Of a stretch of DNA of 64,000 bases, positions 51,619 through 61,840 are shown piece after piece. The notes beneath the pieces were generated by a model. The model worked only from the letters and a program-made list of their open reading frames with translations, was not told the origin of the DNA and did no database searches. Positions within the stretch are counted from its first letter, which is position 1. Each line of letters starts with the position of its first letter. The position numbers and the translations under genes are program-made. The stretch is from an uncultured Eubacteriales bacterium (GTDB taxonomy: Bacteria; Bacillota; Clostridia; Lachnospirales; Lachnospiraceae): positions 55,421 to 119,420 of the forward strand of contig OMVN01000003.1 of the NCBI GenBank assembly GCA_900314525.1. The letters are read 5' to 3'.

Positions 51619-54552
51619 ATGAATATAGATAAACATGTACAGTACACATTAGAGGAGAAAACACCTCTAAAAGATATAGATTCTATTGGTTTTGTCTTAA
51701 GACACAACAAGTCTGGGGCAAGAATTATTCTTATTGAAAATGACGACACTAATAAGACTTTCTGCGTAGGTTTTAGAACACCACCTGCAGATGATACAGG
51801 TGTTGCTCATATTACAGAACATAGTGTTTTGTGTGGATCGAAGAAATTTCCTGTAAAGGATCCTTTTATGGAACTTGTGAAGGGTTCACTTAATACATTT
51901 CTAAATGCAATGACATATCCAGATAAGACAATTTATCCAGTTGCCAGCACAAATGACAAGGATTTTAAAAACTTGGTGGATATTTATATGGATGCGGTTT
52001 TTCATCCAAATATTTATACAAGAAAAGAGATATTTAACCAGGAGGGAATTACACTAAGTCTTAAGGACAAGGATTCAGATCTCATTTATAATGGCGTAGT
52101 TTACAATGAGATGAAAGGAGCATTTTCAGCTCCTGATGATGCTCTGGAACGTGCAATTATGAATTCTCTTTATCCTAATACATGCTATGGTGTTGAATCA
52201 GGAGGAGACCCAGACCATATACCTGAACTTACTTATGAACAGTTTCTTGATTTCCACAGAAAATATTATCACCCTTCAAACAGCTATATATATGTATATG
52301 GTAATGTTGATATGGACAGAATTCTTGACTGGCTTGACAGTGAATATCTCAGTGAATACGATTTAGACGAGGTGGATTCTGAAATTAAAATCGAAAAACC
52401 TTTTGAAAAAATGAAGGAAATGAGAGTCGAATATCCGATTTCAGAAACAGAGGATGTTGAAGAAAACACATATTTATCTTACAACTTTGTAATTGGAGAT
52501 ATTCTTGACAGGGAATTATATCTTGCCATGCAGATACTTGAATATGCAATTATTTCAATGCCAGGTGCACCAGTAAAACAGGCACTTCTTGATGCGGGTA
52601 TTGGTAAAAATGCAGACGGTCATTATAACAATTTTATCAGACAGCCATATTTCAATTTTACAGTTAAATCAGCTGATGAATCAAAGAAAGATGAATTTGT
52701 AAAAATTATACGAGACACATTAGAAAGACTTGTAAAGGAAGGCGTAGACAAAAAATCCCTTCTTGCTGCAATTAATAATTATGAATTTCAGTATAGGGAA
52801 AACGATTATGGACCATATCCAAAAGGTCTTATGTATAGTTTTGAGGTATTTGACAGCTGGCTTTATGATGATGCCAATCCATTCAGACATCTTAATCAGG
52901 ATACATTATTTGATTTCTTAAGAGAAAAGATGGATACAGGATATTTCGAGAAACTTATTGAAAAATATTTTCTTAATAATACACACTGCTCAGTAGTAAC
53001 AATAGTTCCAGTTAAAGGATTGATGGACAAGAAAGATAAAGAACTGAAAGAAAAGCTACAGACTTTGAAAAACAGTTTATCAGATAAGGAACTTGAAGAA
53101 ATAATAAATAATACAAAACATCTTAAAGAGTATCAGGAAACACCATCAACAAAAGAGCAGTTAGATACAATACCTGTTCTTAAGAGAGAGGATTTAAGTA
53201 GAGAGGTGGAACCATATTATAATACCGTTTTAAATAAAAACGGTGTTACGATTCTGCAGCATGACATATTTACAAATAAAATAGCATACTTCAATTTTAT
53301 ATTTGATGTTTCTGATATTAAGAGAGAACTGATACCATATCTCACAATTCTTAAATATGTTCTTGGCTATACAGATACAGACAAATACAGTTATAGTGAA
53401 CTCAGCAATGTGATTGGAATTGAGACTGGTGGAATTTATGAGGATGTCACTATTTACAAAGACAGCATAAATCCTGACAAGTTCAGCACAAAATATGAGA
53501 TTAAGGGAAAAGTTTTATTTGATAAGATAGATAAGGGATTAGATATCATTAATGAAATAATATTTAATACAAGCTTCGACAATGAAAAGAGAATTTATGA
53601 AATTTTGTGCGAATCAAAATCAGGCCTGCAGACTTCTATATTAAAGAGCGCAGATACAATTGCAGCAATAAGAAATACCTCATATATTTCAAAATCTGGA
53701 ATGACTGGAGATTGTATCAGAGGAATAGAATTTTATAAGTTTTTAGAGGATATAGTTAAGAATTTTGATTCAAAGAAAGAAGAGTTCATCTCTAGATTAA
53801 AGGAAGTATACGGTTATATTTTTAGAAAAAATAATCTTATAATAAGTTATACTGCAAATAATGAGGGATACAAATATTTTGATGAGATATCTGGTGAAAT
53901 TATAGAAAAACTTGAAAGAAATGATAACAATACTTTAGACCAGTCAGGGCTTAGTGAACTTGTCCCACAGGTTAAGAATGAGGGATTCAAGACATCATCA
54001 CAGGTATCATATGTGACAAGAGGTGGCAATTATAAAAACAAGGGATATAAATATGATGCCACATTCAGGGTTTTGAAAACAATATTAAACAGTGAATATC
54101 TCTGGAAGAATATAAGAGAGCAGGGAGGAGCATATGGATGTAACTGCTATTTTGGAGAGTCGGGAGATATTTATCTTACATCATACAGAGATCCAAATGT
54201 AAGCAGAACAAAAAATGTATTTGATGAAACTTATAAATATGTTGAAAACTTTGACACAGACGAAAGAAACATGACAAAATATGTTATCGGTACAATAAGT
54301 GGAATGGATACACCACTCACAGCCAATGCAAAGGGTAACAGATCAACAAGTGCCTATATATCAAGACAAGATATTAATAAGGTAAAAGAGGACAGATTAA
54401 AAGTTTTAGAGGCCGATGCCGCTAAGATTAGAGCACTTGCTCCTCTTGTAAAAGAAATTACCAGCTCAGATAATATCTGTGTAATCGGTAATGAGGCAAA
54501 AATAGAAGAAGATAAGGAACTGTTCAAAACAGTATGTAATCTTTTTGAATAG
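51619..54552 (+). CDS. M16C zinc peptidase (PreP/Cym1-like)
   Basis: 977 residues, the typical ~970 length of fused two-half insulinase-type enzymes. The inverted zinc motif HITEH is at 64-68 (H-x-x-E-H), followed by VYNEMKGAFSAPDDALERAI with the third zinc ligand Glu. The C-terminal half contains the RxxGGAYG element (REQGGAYGCNCYF), which binds substrate ends in this family. The fold closes on small peptides and degrades them in the cytoplasm; relatives in mitochondria and plastids remove targeting peptides. No signal peptide is present. Confidence 0.94.
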   Translation: MNIDKHVQYTLEEKTPLKDIDSIGFVLRHNKSGARIILIENDDTNKTFCVGFRTPPADDTGVAHITEHSVLCGSKKFPVKDPFMELVKGSLNTFLNAMTYPDKTIYPVASTNDKDFKNLVDIYMDAVFHPNIYTRKEIFNQEGITLSLKDKDSDLIYNGVVYNEMKGAFSAPDDALERAIMNSLYPNTCYGVESGGDPDHIPELTYEQFLDFHRKYYHPSNSYIYVYGNVDMDRILDWLDSEYLSEYDLDEVDSEIKIEKPFEKMKEMRVEYPISETEDVEENTYLSYNFVIGDILDRELYLAMQILEYAIISMPGAPVKQALLDAGIGKNADGHYNNFIRQPYFNFTVKSADESKKDEFVKIIRDTLERLVKEGVDKKSLLAAINNYEFQYRENDYGPYPKGLMYSFEVFDSWLYDDANPFRHLNQDTLFDFLREKMDTGYFEKLIEKYFLNNTHCSVVTIVPVKGLMDKKDKELKEKLQTLKNSLSDKELEEIINNTKHLKEYQETPSTKEQLDTIPVLKREDLSREVEPYYNTVLNKNGVTILQHDIFTNKIAYFNFIFDVSDIKRELIPYLTILKYVLGYTDTDKYSYSELSNVIGIETGGIYEDVTIYKDSINPDKFSTKYEIKGKVLFDKIDKGLDIINEIIFNTSFDNEKRIYEILCESKSGLQTSILKSADTIAAIRNTSYISKSGMTGDCIRGIEFYKFLEDIVKNFDSKKEEFISRLKEVYGYIFRKNNLIISYTANNEGYKYFDEISGEIIEKLERNDNNTLDQSGLSELVPQVKNEGFKTSSQVSYVTRGGNYKNKGYKYDATFRVLKTILNSEYLWKNIREQGGAYGCNCYFGESGDIYLTSYRDPNVSRTKNVFDETYKYVENFDTDERNMTKYVIGTISGMDTPLTANAKGNRSTSAYISRQDINKVKEDRLKVLEADAAKIRALAPLVKEITSSDNICVIGNEAKIEEDKELFKTVCNLFE

Positions 54553-54586
54553 AGGATGAAGACAAAAGAATTAGAAAGGATAAAGA

Positions 54587-55501
54587 ATGAATAATATTGA
54601 ATCAAATGTAAAATCTGGATTTGTCACAATTATTGGCAGACCAAATGTTGGAAAGTCAACAATTATGAATAAGATGATTGGACAGAAGATAGCAATTACA
54701 TCTAACAAACCACAGACTACAAGAAACAGAATACAGACTGTGTACACAGATGACAGAGGCCAGATAATTTTCCTCGATACTCCAGGTATTCACAAGGCAA
54801 AAAATAAACTGGGTAATTATATGGTTGATGTCGCAGAAAATACAATAAAGAATGTAGATGTTATTTTATGGCTTGTAGAACCTACAACTTTTATTGGAGC
54901 GGGAGAAAGACATATTATAGAGCAACTTAAACGTTCAAATAAACCTATATTCCTTGTAATAAATAAAGTAGATACCGTACAGAAAGACGATATTTTCAAG
55001 GTTATTGAAACATACAAGGACCAGGTTGATTTTGCTGAGATAGTACCATGCTCTGCAATAAAGGGAAACAATATAGATACACTTATTGAACTTATTTTTA
55101 AGTATCTTCCTTATGGCCCAGAATACTATGATGAAGATACGGTCACTGATCAGCCTGTAAAGCAGATTGTATCTGAACTCATCAGGGAAAAAGCACTTAA
55201 ATGTCTTGATGATGAAATTCCTCACGGAATTGCAGTTTCTATAGAAAGAATGCATTATAGAAAATCTGGGGATATAGTTGATATTGATGCAACTATTATT
55301 TGTGAGAGAGATTCTCATAAGGGAATAATAATTGGAAAAGGCGGAGCAATGCTCAAGAAAATAGGAAGCGCCGCAAGATACGAGATAGAGAGACTTGTTG
55401 ATATGAAGGTAAATTTAAAACTCTGGGTTAAAGTCAAAAAAGAATGGAGAGATAGTGATTTCCTCCTTAAAAACTTTGGCTACGACAAAAAAGATGAATA
55501 A
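54587..55501 (+). CDS. era: GTPase Era
   Basis: 304 residues. G1 GRPNVGKST near 17-25, G2 region TSNKPQTTRNR, G3 DTPGIH, G4 NKVD, then SAIKG (G5). The C-terminal KH domain has IIGKGGAMLKKIGSAARYEIE, the GxxG RNA-binding loop. It binds the 3' end of 16S rRNA in 30S maturation. RecO follows 36 bases later, a conserved era-recO order in Firmicutes. Confidence 0.98.
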   Translation: MNNIESNVKSGFVTIIGRPNVGKSTIMNKMIGQKIAITSNKPQTTRNRIQTVYTDDRGQIIFLDTPGIHKAKNKLGNYMVDVAENTIKNVDVILWLVEPTTFIGAGERHIIEQLKRSNKPIFLVINKVDTVQKDDIFKVIETYKDQVDFAEIVPCSAIKGNNIDTLIELIFKYLPYGPEYYDEDTVTDQPVKQIVSELIREKALKCLDDEIPHGIAVSIERMHYRKSGDIVDIDATIICERDSHKGIIIGKGGAMLKKIGSAARYEIERLVDMKVNLKLWVKVKKEWRDSDFLLKNFGYDKKDE

Positions 55502-55537
55502 CAATTTTCATAATATTCAGAATAGAGGGAATAATCC

Positions 55538-56278
55538 ATGGATTCCATAGTACTTACAGGGATGATTATTAAAACTTCAGATGTAGGAGAATCGGATAGA
55601 CGAGTGGTGATCCTCACAAAAGAACGAGGTAAAATTACCGCATTTGCAAGGGGGGCCAAAAGACCTAAGAGCACTCTTGTATCCGCTACAAGACTTTTTG
55701 TGTTCGGAGAATTTACCTTGGTTGAGGGAAGCAAGTCATATAGTCTTATTAAAGCAGATATAAGCAGATATTTTGAAGATATCTCAACAGATCTGGTGGC
55801 AATGTGCTATGGAAGTTATTTTCTGGAACTTGCGGATTTTCTGACAATGGAAAATATGGAATCAGTTGAAATGCTGAGACTAGTGTACATAACATTAAAT
55901 AGTCTTTTGAATGAAAAAATTCCAGACAGGCTGATAAAATGCATTTTTGAACTAAGGTGTATGGTTATAAATGGGGAGTATCCACAAGTGTTTGAGTGTG
56001 TTGCATGTGGCAAAAAGGAAATCAGATATTTCAGCTTCAACAGAAAAGGAATGCTATGCAGAGAATGTGGAGAGAAAAACGGGGATTCACTATTATTATA
56101 TAATGACATCATTTATTCAATGCAATATATAATAAGCAGTGATATAAAAAAATTATATACATTTACTGTAAGTGAAAATGTATTGAAAAATCTAGAGTAC
56201 ATTATGAAACGACTGACAGGGGAATGGATAAAAAAGGATTTCAAATCTCTAAAAATATTAGAGACTATTACAACTTAA
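55538..56278 (+). CDS. recO: DNA repair protein RecO
   Basis: 246 residues. N-terminal OB-fold (LTGMIIKTSDVGESDRRVVILTKERGKI, FARGAKRPKS) and a helical domain with a four-cysteine zinc site, CVACGKKE (near 149) and CRECGEKN (near 172). It loads RecA on single-strand gaps with RecR. Located directly after era, as in most Firmicutes. Confidence 0.96.
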   Translation: MDSIVLTGMIIKTSDVGESDRRVVILTKERGKITAFARGAKRPKSTLVSATRLFVFGEFTLVEGSKSYSLIKADISRYFEDISTDLVAMCYGSYFLELADFLTMENMESVEMLRLVYITLNSLLNEKIPDRLIKCIFELRCMVINGEYPQVFECVACGKKEIRYFSFNRKGMLCRECGEKNGDSLLLYNDIIYSMQYIISSDIKKLYTFTVSENVLKNLEYIMKRLTGEWIKKDFKSLKILETITT

Positions 56279-56280
56279 AC

Positions 56281-56309
56281 TTGAAATTAAAACCCGATAG
56301 GAGTATAAT
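56281..56309 (+). promoter_or_regulatory. Sigma-A-type promoter of the lipoprotein-glyQS unit
   Basis: TTGAAA (56281-56286), 17-base spacer, TATAAT (56304-56309); begins just three bases after the recO stop codon. Leader ~78 bases. Confidence 0.75.
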
Positions 56310-56393
56310 AATTTAGATTTTTATTTTAGGCACAGTATTTGCGTCGAAAACAGATATATTGCAAATTTTGGAATATAGAGAGGTTAATTAATA

Positions 56394-57047
56394 ATGAAAA
56401 ATTCGAAGAAGATAGTATTAATGTTTTTGTGTACTGCAATAGTCTTATCACTCGTGGCATGTTCAAAGAACAATAAAAAGAGCAGCAAGGAAAACAAAGA
56501 TAGTGTGGATGCGGATTTTGTATTAAATGATGACGGAACTTTTTTAGTTACATACGAAGGCGATTTCGATAAAGATTATTATGAAGAAAAAGAATTAGGA
56601 CAGATGATTGATTCTGAAATCAATGAGTTTAATACATTTTATGCAGCAGACAAAAACAATGGTATTTTAAAAGAATCATTTAAAGTTAGTGATAAGAAAG
56701 CAATATTAAAACTTAAATTTACTTCTTATCAGGATTACATGAATTACTCAAGTAATTATGTCAGTAGCACAAGAAATGCAGTTTTATTCATAGGAAAATA
56801 CAGTGATGCGGTAGCAGCAGGATTTACAATGGCTGGAAAATTCCTTGCACCAGACGGAAATGAAACAGTAGATGTAAGAAATATGCCTGTTGATGACAAT
56901 ACATATGTGTTATATACAAATCAGGGATTTAAGTTAGAAGTTCCTGGTACTATCAAAGCAATAAGCTACAGAGCTAAAGCACTAAAGAACACAAATGTAG
57001 TAAGCACACCAGATAAAAGAGAAAATTATATAGTTTTTACTAAATAA
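56394..57047 (+). CDS. Lipoprotein of unknown function
   Basis: 217 residues with a lipoprotein signal: KNSKKIVLMFLCTAIVLSLVAC, lipobox L-V-A-C with Cys23. Then a Lys/Ser/Asn-rich linker and a ~170-residue domain (VLNDDGTFLVTYEGDFDKDYYEEKELGQMI) without recognised family. It would be anchored on the outer face of the membrane. It shares a transcript with glyQS (24 bases later), which says little about its role. Confidence 0.8.
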   Translation: MKNSKKIVLMFLCTAIVLSLVACSKNNKKSSKENKDSVDADFVLNDDGTFLVTYEGDFDKDYYEEKELGQMIDSEINEFNTFYAADKNNGILKESFKVSDKKAILKLKFTSYQDYMNYSSNYVSSTRNAVLFIGKYSDAVAAGFTMAGKFLAPDGNETVDVRNMPVDDNTYVLYTNQGFKLEVPGTIKAISYRAKALKNTNVVSTPDKRENYIVFTK

Positions 57048-57071
57048 AAAAGAAAGAGATTGGTATTGAAA

Positions 57072-58484
57072 ATGAGAAATGAAGACAAAACACTAGAAAA
57101 AATAGTAGCTCTTGCTAAATCAAGAGGATTTGTTTACCCAGGTTCAGAGATTTACGGAGGTCTTGCCAATACATGGGATTACGGTAATCTCGGTGTAGAA
57201 CTTAAGAACAATGTAAAAAAAGCATGGTGGAAGAAATTTATCCAGGAAAATCCATACAACGTAGGTGTTGATTGTGCAATCCTTATGAACCCACAGACAT
57301 GGGTTGCTTCAGGACATTTAGGAGGATTCTCAGATCCACTTATGGATTGTAAAGAGTGTCATGAGAGATTCAGAGCAGATAAGATTATTGAGGACTGGGC
57401 AGAAGCTAATAATTGTGAACTTGACAGTTCAGTAGATGGATGGTCTCAGGAAAAGATGAAGAATTTCATCAATGATAACAACATTGCCTGCCCAACTTGT
57501 GGAAAACACAACTTCACAGATATCAGACAGTTCAACTTAATGTTCAAGACATTCCAGGGTGTTACAGAAGATGCTAAGAACGTTGTATATTTAAGACCTG
57601 AGACAGCACAGGGTATTTTTGTTAACTTCAAGAATGTACAGAGAACATCAAGAAAGAAACTTCCATTTGGTATAGGACAGGTTGGTAAATCATTCAGAAA
57701 TGAGATAACACCTGGTAACTTCACATTCAGAACAAGAGAATTTGAGCAGATGGAACTTGAGTTCTTCTGCAAACCAGGTACAGACCTTGATTGGTTTGAA
57801 TACTGGAGAAGTTTCTGTAGAAACTGGTTATTAGCTCTTGGCATGAAAGAAGATGAGATGAGACTCAGAGATCATGATCCAGCAGAGCTTGCATTCTACA
57901 GCAAGGGAACAACTGATATTGAATTCTTATTCCCATTCGGATGGGGAGAACTTTGGGGAATTGCTGACAGAACAGATTACGATCTTACACAGCATCAGAA
58001 TACATCAGGTCAGGATATGACATACTTTGATGATGAAGCAAAAGAAAAATATATTCCATATGTAATTGAACCATCACTTGGTGCAGACAGAGTTACACTT
58101 GCATTCCTCTGTGCAGCATATGACGAAGAGAATATTGGAACAGAAGAAAAACCTGATATGAGAACAGTTCTTCATTTCCATCCAGCACTTGCACCTGTTA
58201 AAGTTGGTGTATTACCATTATCTAAGAAATTAAATGAAGGTGCAGAAAAAGTATTTGCAGAACTCAGCAAAAATTACAACTGCGAATTTGATGACAGAGG
58301 AAATATCGGAAAGAGATACAGAAGACAGGACGAAATCGGTACTCCATTCTGTGTAACATATGACTTTGATTCAGAAACTGACGGATGTGTAACTGTAAGA
58401 GACAGAGACACAATGGAGCAGGAAAGAGTTAAAATCGAAGATCTTAAAGCATACTTTGAAGAGAAATTTGAGTTTACAGTATAA
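57072..58484 (+). CDS. glyQS: Glycyl-tRNA synthetase (alpha2 class II type)
   Basis: 470 residues from ATG 57072 (a TTG at 57060 is less likely; no strong ribosome site precedes either). Class II motif 2 [24 protein letters not shown], a zinc-like C4 set CKECHERF and CPTCGKHNF in the insertion, and motif 3 [34 protein letters not shown] begins the anticodon-binding domain. This homodimeric form is typical of Firmicutes. No T-box leader was seen. Confidence 0.95.
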   Translation: MRNEDKTLEKIVALAKSRGFVYPGSEIYGGLANTWDYGNLGVELKNNVKKAWWKKFIQENPYNVGVDCAILMNPQTWVASGHLGGFSDPLMDCKECHERFRADKIIEDWAEANNCELDSSVDGWSQEKMKNFINDNNIACPTCGKHNFTDIRQFNLMFKTFQGVTEDAKNVVYLRPETAQGIFVNFKNVQRTSRKKLPFGIGQVGKSFRNEITPGNFTFRTREFEQMELEFFCKPGTDLDWFEYWRSFCRNWLLALGMKEDEMRLRDHDPAELAFYSKGTTDIEFLFPFGWGELWGIADRTDYDLTQHQNTSGQDMTYFDDEAKEKYIPYVIEPSLGADRVTLAFLCAAYDEENIGTEEKPDMRTVLHFHPALAPVKVGVLPLSKKLNEGAEKVFAELSKNYNCEFDDRGNIGKRYRRQDEIGTPFCVTYDFDSETDGCVTVRDRDTMEQERVKIEDLKAYFEEKFEFTV

Positions 58485-58501
58485 TAAAATGTAAATTTGT
58501 T

Positions 58502-58544
58502 AAGAACACATAACAAAATGTCAATTGTTATGTGTTCTTTTTTT
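58502..58544 (+). terminator. Intrinsic terminator after glyQS
   Basis: AAGAACACATAACAA (58502-58516), eight-base loop, TTGTTATGTGTTCTT (58525-58539), then T run. The 15-bp stem is perfect. Confidence 0.93.
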
Positions 58545-58552
58545 AAAACACA

Positions 58553-58581
58553 TTGACGAAATAATAATGAGTTGCTATAAT
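58553..58581 (+). promoter_or_regulatory. Strong sigma-A-type promoter of ppdK
   Basis: TTGACG (58553-58558), 17-base spacer, TATAAT (58576-58581), with extended -10 TGC. Near consensus, fitting a highly expressed central-metabolism gene. Leader ~120 bases; a weaker second promoter-like pair (TTTACA 58663, TATAAT 58685) lies within it but would start at the ribosome site. Confidence 0.85.
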
Positions 58582-58709
58582 TAGTGCAGTGGGAAAATTG
58601 CGACTATTTTTCGGCATTTTTTCCGTAATCGTGTTGTTAATATATGTATTTTCTTGAAAATGTTTACATTAACAATCAGCGAACTATAATTATTAGGAGG
58701 AATTAGAAA

Positions 58710-61346
58710 ATGGCAAACAAATGGGTCTACACTTTCAAAGAAGGTAATATGACTATGCGTAACTTACTTGGTGGTAAGGGCGCTAACCTTGCAGAAATGA
58801 CAGAGATCGGTCTTCCAGTACCTCAGGGTTTCACAATCACAACTGAAGCTTGTACACAGTACTACGAAGATGGAAGAAAAATCAATGACGAAATCATGGC
58901 ACAGGCTATGGATGGAGTTAAATGGATGGAAGAAGTTAACGGAAAGAAATTCGGTGATCTTCAGAATCCACTTCTTGTATCAGTTCGTTCAGGTGCTAGA
59001 GCATCTATGCCTGGTATGATGGATACAATCCTTAACCTTGGTCTTAATGACGATGTAGTAGAAGCTATGATCAAAGGAAACGATGATCCAGCATTCGCTC
59101 GTTTCGTATATGATTCATACAGAAGATTTATCCAGATGTTCTCTGACGTTGTTATGGAAGTTGGTAAGAAATACTTCGAACAGCTTATCGATGAAATGAA
59201 AGAGAAGAAAGGTGTTAAGTATGACGTAGAACTTACAGCAGAAGATCTTAAAGAACTCGCTGCACAGTTCAAAGCTGAATACAAAAAACAGTTAGGTGAA
59301 GATTTCCCTTCTGATCCAGTTGAGCAGTTAAAATTAGCTATCGAAGCTGTATTCAAATCATGGGACAACCCACGTGCTAACGTATACAGAAGAGATAACG
59401 ATATCCCTTACTCATGGGGTACAGCTGTTAACGTAATGCCTATGGTATTCGGTAACTTAAATAATGAATCTGGTACAGGTGTTGCATTTACTCGTGATCC
59501 TGCTACAGGTGAAAATAAACTTATGGGTGAGTTCCTCATCAATGCTCAGGGTGAAGACGTTGTTGCTGGTGTTCGTACACCAATGCCAATCGCTGAGATG
59601 GAAAAAGAATTCCCAGAAGCATACGCTGATTTCATCAAAGTATGTGATACTCTTGAAAATCACTACCATGATATGCAGGATATGGAATTCACAGTTGAGA
59701 ATAAGAAACTCTACATGTTACAGTGTCGTAACGGTAAGAGAACAGCTCCAGCTGCTCTTAAGATCGCTTGTGACCTTGTTGATGAAGGACATAAGACAGA
59801 AGAAGAAGCTGTTGCTATGATCGATCCTCGTAACTTAGATACATTATTACATCCACAGTTTGATGCTGCTGCTCTTAAAGCTGCTACACCACTTGGAAAA
59901 GGTCTTGGAGCATCTCCAGGTGCTGCTTGTGGTAAAGTTGTATTCACAGCTGATGACGCTGTTGAATGGGCTGCAAGAGGAGAAAAAGTTGTTCTTGTTC
60001 GTCTTGAGACATCTCCAGAAGATATCACAGGTATGAAGAGTGCACAGGGTATCTTAACAGTTCGTGGTGGTATGACATCACATGCTGCCGTTGTTGCTCG
60101 TGGTATGGGTACATGTTGCGTATCTGGATGCGGTGACATCGCTATGGACGAAGAAAACAAGAAATTCACATTAGCTGGACAGACATTTGAAGAAGGATCT
60201 GAAATCTCTATCGATGGTACAACAGGTAACATCTATGCAGGTATCATTCCTACAAAAGATGCTGAAATCGCAGGTGAATTCGGACGTGTTATGGCTTGGG
60301 CTGACAAGTTCAGAACACTTAAAGTTAGAACAAATGCTGATACACCAGCAGATGCTAAGAAAGCTCGTGAACTTGGTGCAGAAGGTATCGGTCTTTGCCG
60401 TACAGAGCATATGTTCTTCGAAGAAGACAGAATTGCAGCATTCAGAGAAATGATCTGTTCTGATACAGTAGAAGAAAGAGAAGAAGCTCTTGAGAAGATT
60501 CTTCCATACCAGCAGGGAGATTTCAAGGCTCTCTATGAAGCACTTGAAGGTAACCCAGTTACAATCAGATTCCTTGATCCACCTCTTCATGAATTCGTTC
60601 CTACAGAAGAAGCTGACATTGAGAAGCTTGCTGCTGCAAAGAACAAATCAGTAGAAGAAATCAAGAACATCATCGATTCATTACATGAATTCAACCCAAT
60701 GATGGGACACAGAGGATGTCGTCTTGCTGTAACATATCCAGAAATCGCTAAGATGCAGACAAAGGCTGTTATCAGAGCTGCTATCGAAGTACAGAAAGCA
60801 CATCCAGATTGGACAGTTAAACCTGAAATCATGATTCCACTTGTATGTGAAGTTAAAGAGCTTAAGTATGTTAAGAGCGTAGTTGTTGAGACAGCTGATG
60901 CTGAAATCGCTGCTGCAGGTTCTAACATGGAATACGAAGTTGGTACAATGATCGAGATCCCAAGAGCTGCTCTTACAGCTGATGAGATCGCTAAAGAAGC
61001 TGACTTCTTCTGCTTCGGTACAAACGATTTAACACAGATGACATTCGGATTCTCAAGAGATGATGCTGGTAAGTTCTTAGATGCTTACTATGACAAAAAG
61101 ATCTTCGAGAACGATCCATTTGCTAAACTTGACCAGACAGGTGTTGGTAAATTAATGGAAACAGCAATCAAACTTGGTAAACCAGTTAACAACAAACTTC
61201 ATGTTGGTATCTGTGGAGAGCACGGTGGAGATCCTTCATCAGTTGAGTTCTGCCACAAGATTGGTCTTGACTACGTTTCATGCTCACCATTCCGTGTACC
61301 AATCGCAAGATTAGCTGCTGCACAGGCTGCTATCGCTAACAAATAA
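58710..61346 (+). CDS. ppdK: Pyruvate, phosphate dikinase
   Basis: 878 residues, family length ~875. N-terminal ATP-grasp domain (TFKEGNMTMRNLLGGKGANLAEM), the phosphohistidine domain with His458 in GGMTSHAAVVARGMG, and a C-terminal PEP/pyruvate TIM barrel (GLCRTEHMFFE, HVGICGEHGGDPSSVEFC). It interconverts PEP + AMP + PPi with pyruvate + ATP + Pi, and pairs naturally with the PPi-dependent phosphofructokinase at 37,111. AGGAGG sits nine bases before the ATG. Codon use is unlike most of the window (frequent CGT Arg, GGT, GTT, ATC), typical of translational selection. Confidence 0.98.
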   Translation: MANKWVYTFKEGNMTMRNLLGGKGANLAEMTEIGLPVPQGFTITTEACTQYYEDGRKINDEIMAQAMDGVKWMEEVNGKKFGDLQNPLLVSVRSGARASMPGMMDTILNLGLNDDVVEAMIKGNDDPAFARFVYDSYRRFIQMFSDVVMEVGKKYFEQLIDEMKEKKGVKYDVELTAEDLKELAAQFKAEYKKQLGEDFPSDPVEQLKLAIEAVFKSWDNPRANVYRRDNDIPYSWGTAVNVMPMVFGNLNNESGTGVAFTRDPATGENKLMGEFLINAQGEDVVAGVRTPMPIAEMEKEFPEAYADFIKVCDTLENHYHDMQDMEFTVENKKLYMLQCRNGKRTAPAALKIACDLVDEGHKTEEEAVAMIDPRNLDTLLHPQFDAAALKAATPLGKGLGASPGAACGKVVFTADDAVEWAARGEKVVLVRLETSPEDITGMKSAQGILTVRGGMTSHAAVVARGMGTCCVSGCGDIAMDEENKKFTLAGQTFEEGSEISIDGTTGNIYAGIIPTKDAEIAGEFGRVMAWADKFRTLKVRTNADTPADAKKARELGAEGIGLCRTEHMFFEEDRIAAFREMICSDTVEEREEALEKILPYQQGDFKALYEALEGNPVTIRFLDPPLHEFVPTEEADIEKLAAAKNKSVEEIKNIIDSLHEFNPMMGHRGCRLAVTYPEIAKMQTKAVIRAAIEVQKAHPDWTVKPEIMIPLVCEVKELKYVKSVVVETADAEIAAAGSNMEYEVGTMIEIPRAALTADEIAKEADFFCFGTNDLTQMTFGFSRDDAGKFLDAYYDKKIFENDPFAKLDQTGVGKLMETAIKLGKPVNNKLHVGICGEHGGDPSSVEFCHKIGLDYVSCSPFRVPIARLAAAQAAIANK

Positions 61347-61391
61347 TTCGCACATCAGTGTAAATTATTAGAGAACAAATAGATTGTTACA

Positions 61392-61430
61392 ATCCCCAAT
61401 CTGCTTTGCAGGTTGGGGATTTTTTTGTGC
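61392..61430 (+). terminator. Intrinsic terminator after ppdK
   Basis: ATCCCCAATCTGC, TTT loop, GCAGGTTGGGGAT (one G-U pair), then seven T ending ~61427. Confidence 0.93.
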
Positions 61431-61431
61431 T

Positions 61432-61640
61432 AGAATAAATCTCATGGAGATAGTTGATCACCTGCTTAGAGCAACTGACAAGGGGTATATATCATAGAAC
61501 TTAATTCTTATGATTTTCTTATATCATTGATGATGTTGGAAAAGAGCCTAACAGTAAATACATTTTATCGTAGGTGTTTTGGCTGATTGAAGATAGAGTG
61601 AATGCTAATAAGCCTTTGATTGTAACAACAACCTACAATC
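61432..61640 (+). pseudogene. DnaC/IstB-like helicase-loader ATPase remnant
   Basis: Pieces of a DnaC-like protein can be read in three shifting frames: NLMEIVDHLLRATDKGYIS (then TAG at 61495), ELNSYDFLI, then IIDDVGKEPNSKYILS (the Walker B block) interrupted by TAG, and VFWLIEDRVNANKP followed by LIVTTTYNL. The Walker A part is absent. At least one frameshift and two stops make it non-functional. It begins at the foot of the ppdK terminator, so it is probably one edge of the decayed mobile region. DnaC-like ATPases are frequent cargo of Tn1549-type conjugative elements. Confidence 0.65.
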
Positions 61641-61641
61641 T

Positions 61642-61773
61642 AGAATTTCTCATGTAGCAATTTACGCAGGGGATGATATGGTAGTTGAGGCGAAATCAGA
61701 AGAATATGGTATTGTCTATGGGAAGATTTATGCAAAAGGAAGTATAGTTCATATTTGTAGACCGGGAATGTAA
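61642..61773 (+). pseudogene. NlpC/P60 or CHAP-type endopeptidase C-terminal remnant
   Basis: A short in-frame stretch RISHVAIYAGDDMVVEA followed by EEYGIVYGKIY and a final HICRPGM stop has the HVGIYxGxGxMxxA pattern of NlpC/P60 peptidases around the catalytic His. Everything upstream (the catalytic Cys half) is absent; it joins the DnaC remnant in another frame, so a deletion has fused two genes. NlpC/P60 lytic enzymes are standard in the transfer modules of Gram-positive conjugative elements. Confidence 0.6.
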
Positions 61774-61840
61774 AATTTGTTTCAGTACCGGTAAATAATT
61801 CGAATTTATCTAAAATAGAATATTATGAAAGGATGAGTAT

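Noticed and set aside
58663-58690. Second ppdK promoter (TTTACA-16-TATAAT)
   Set aside because: Its start point would fall in the ribosome-binding site, so it would give a nearly leaderless mRNA; the upstream promoter at 58553 is far better.
59711-60590. Several long minus-strand frames inside ppdK
   Set aside because: They arise from the strong codon bias of ppdK; composition is Ser/Cys-rich with no protein-like pattern.
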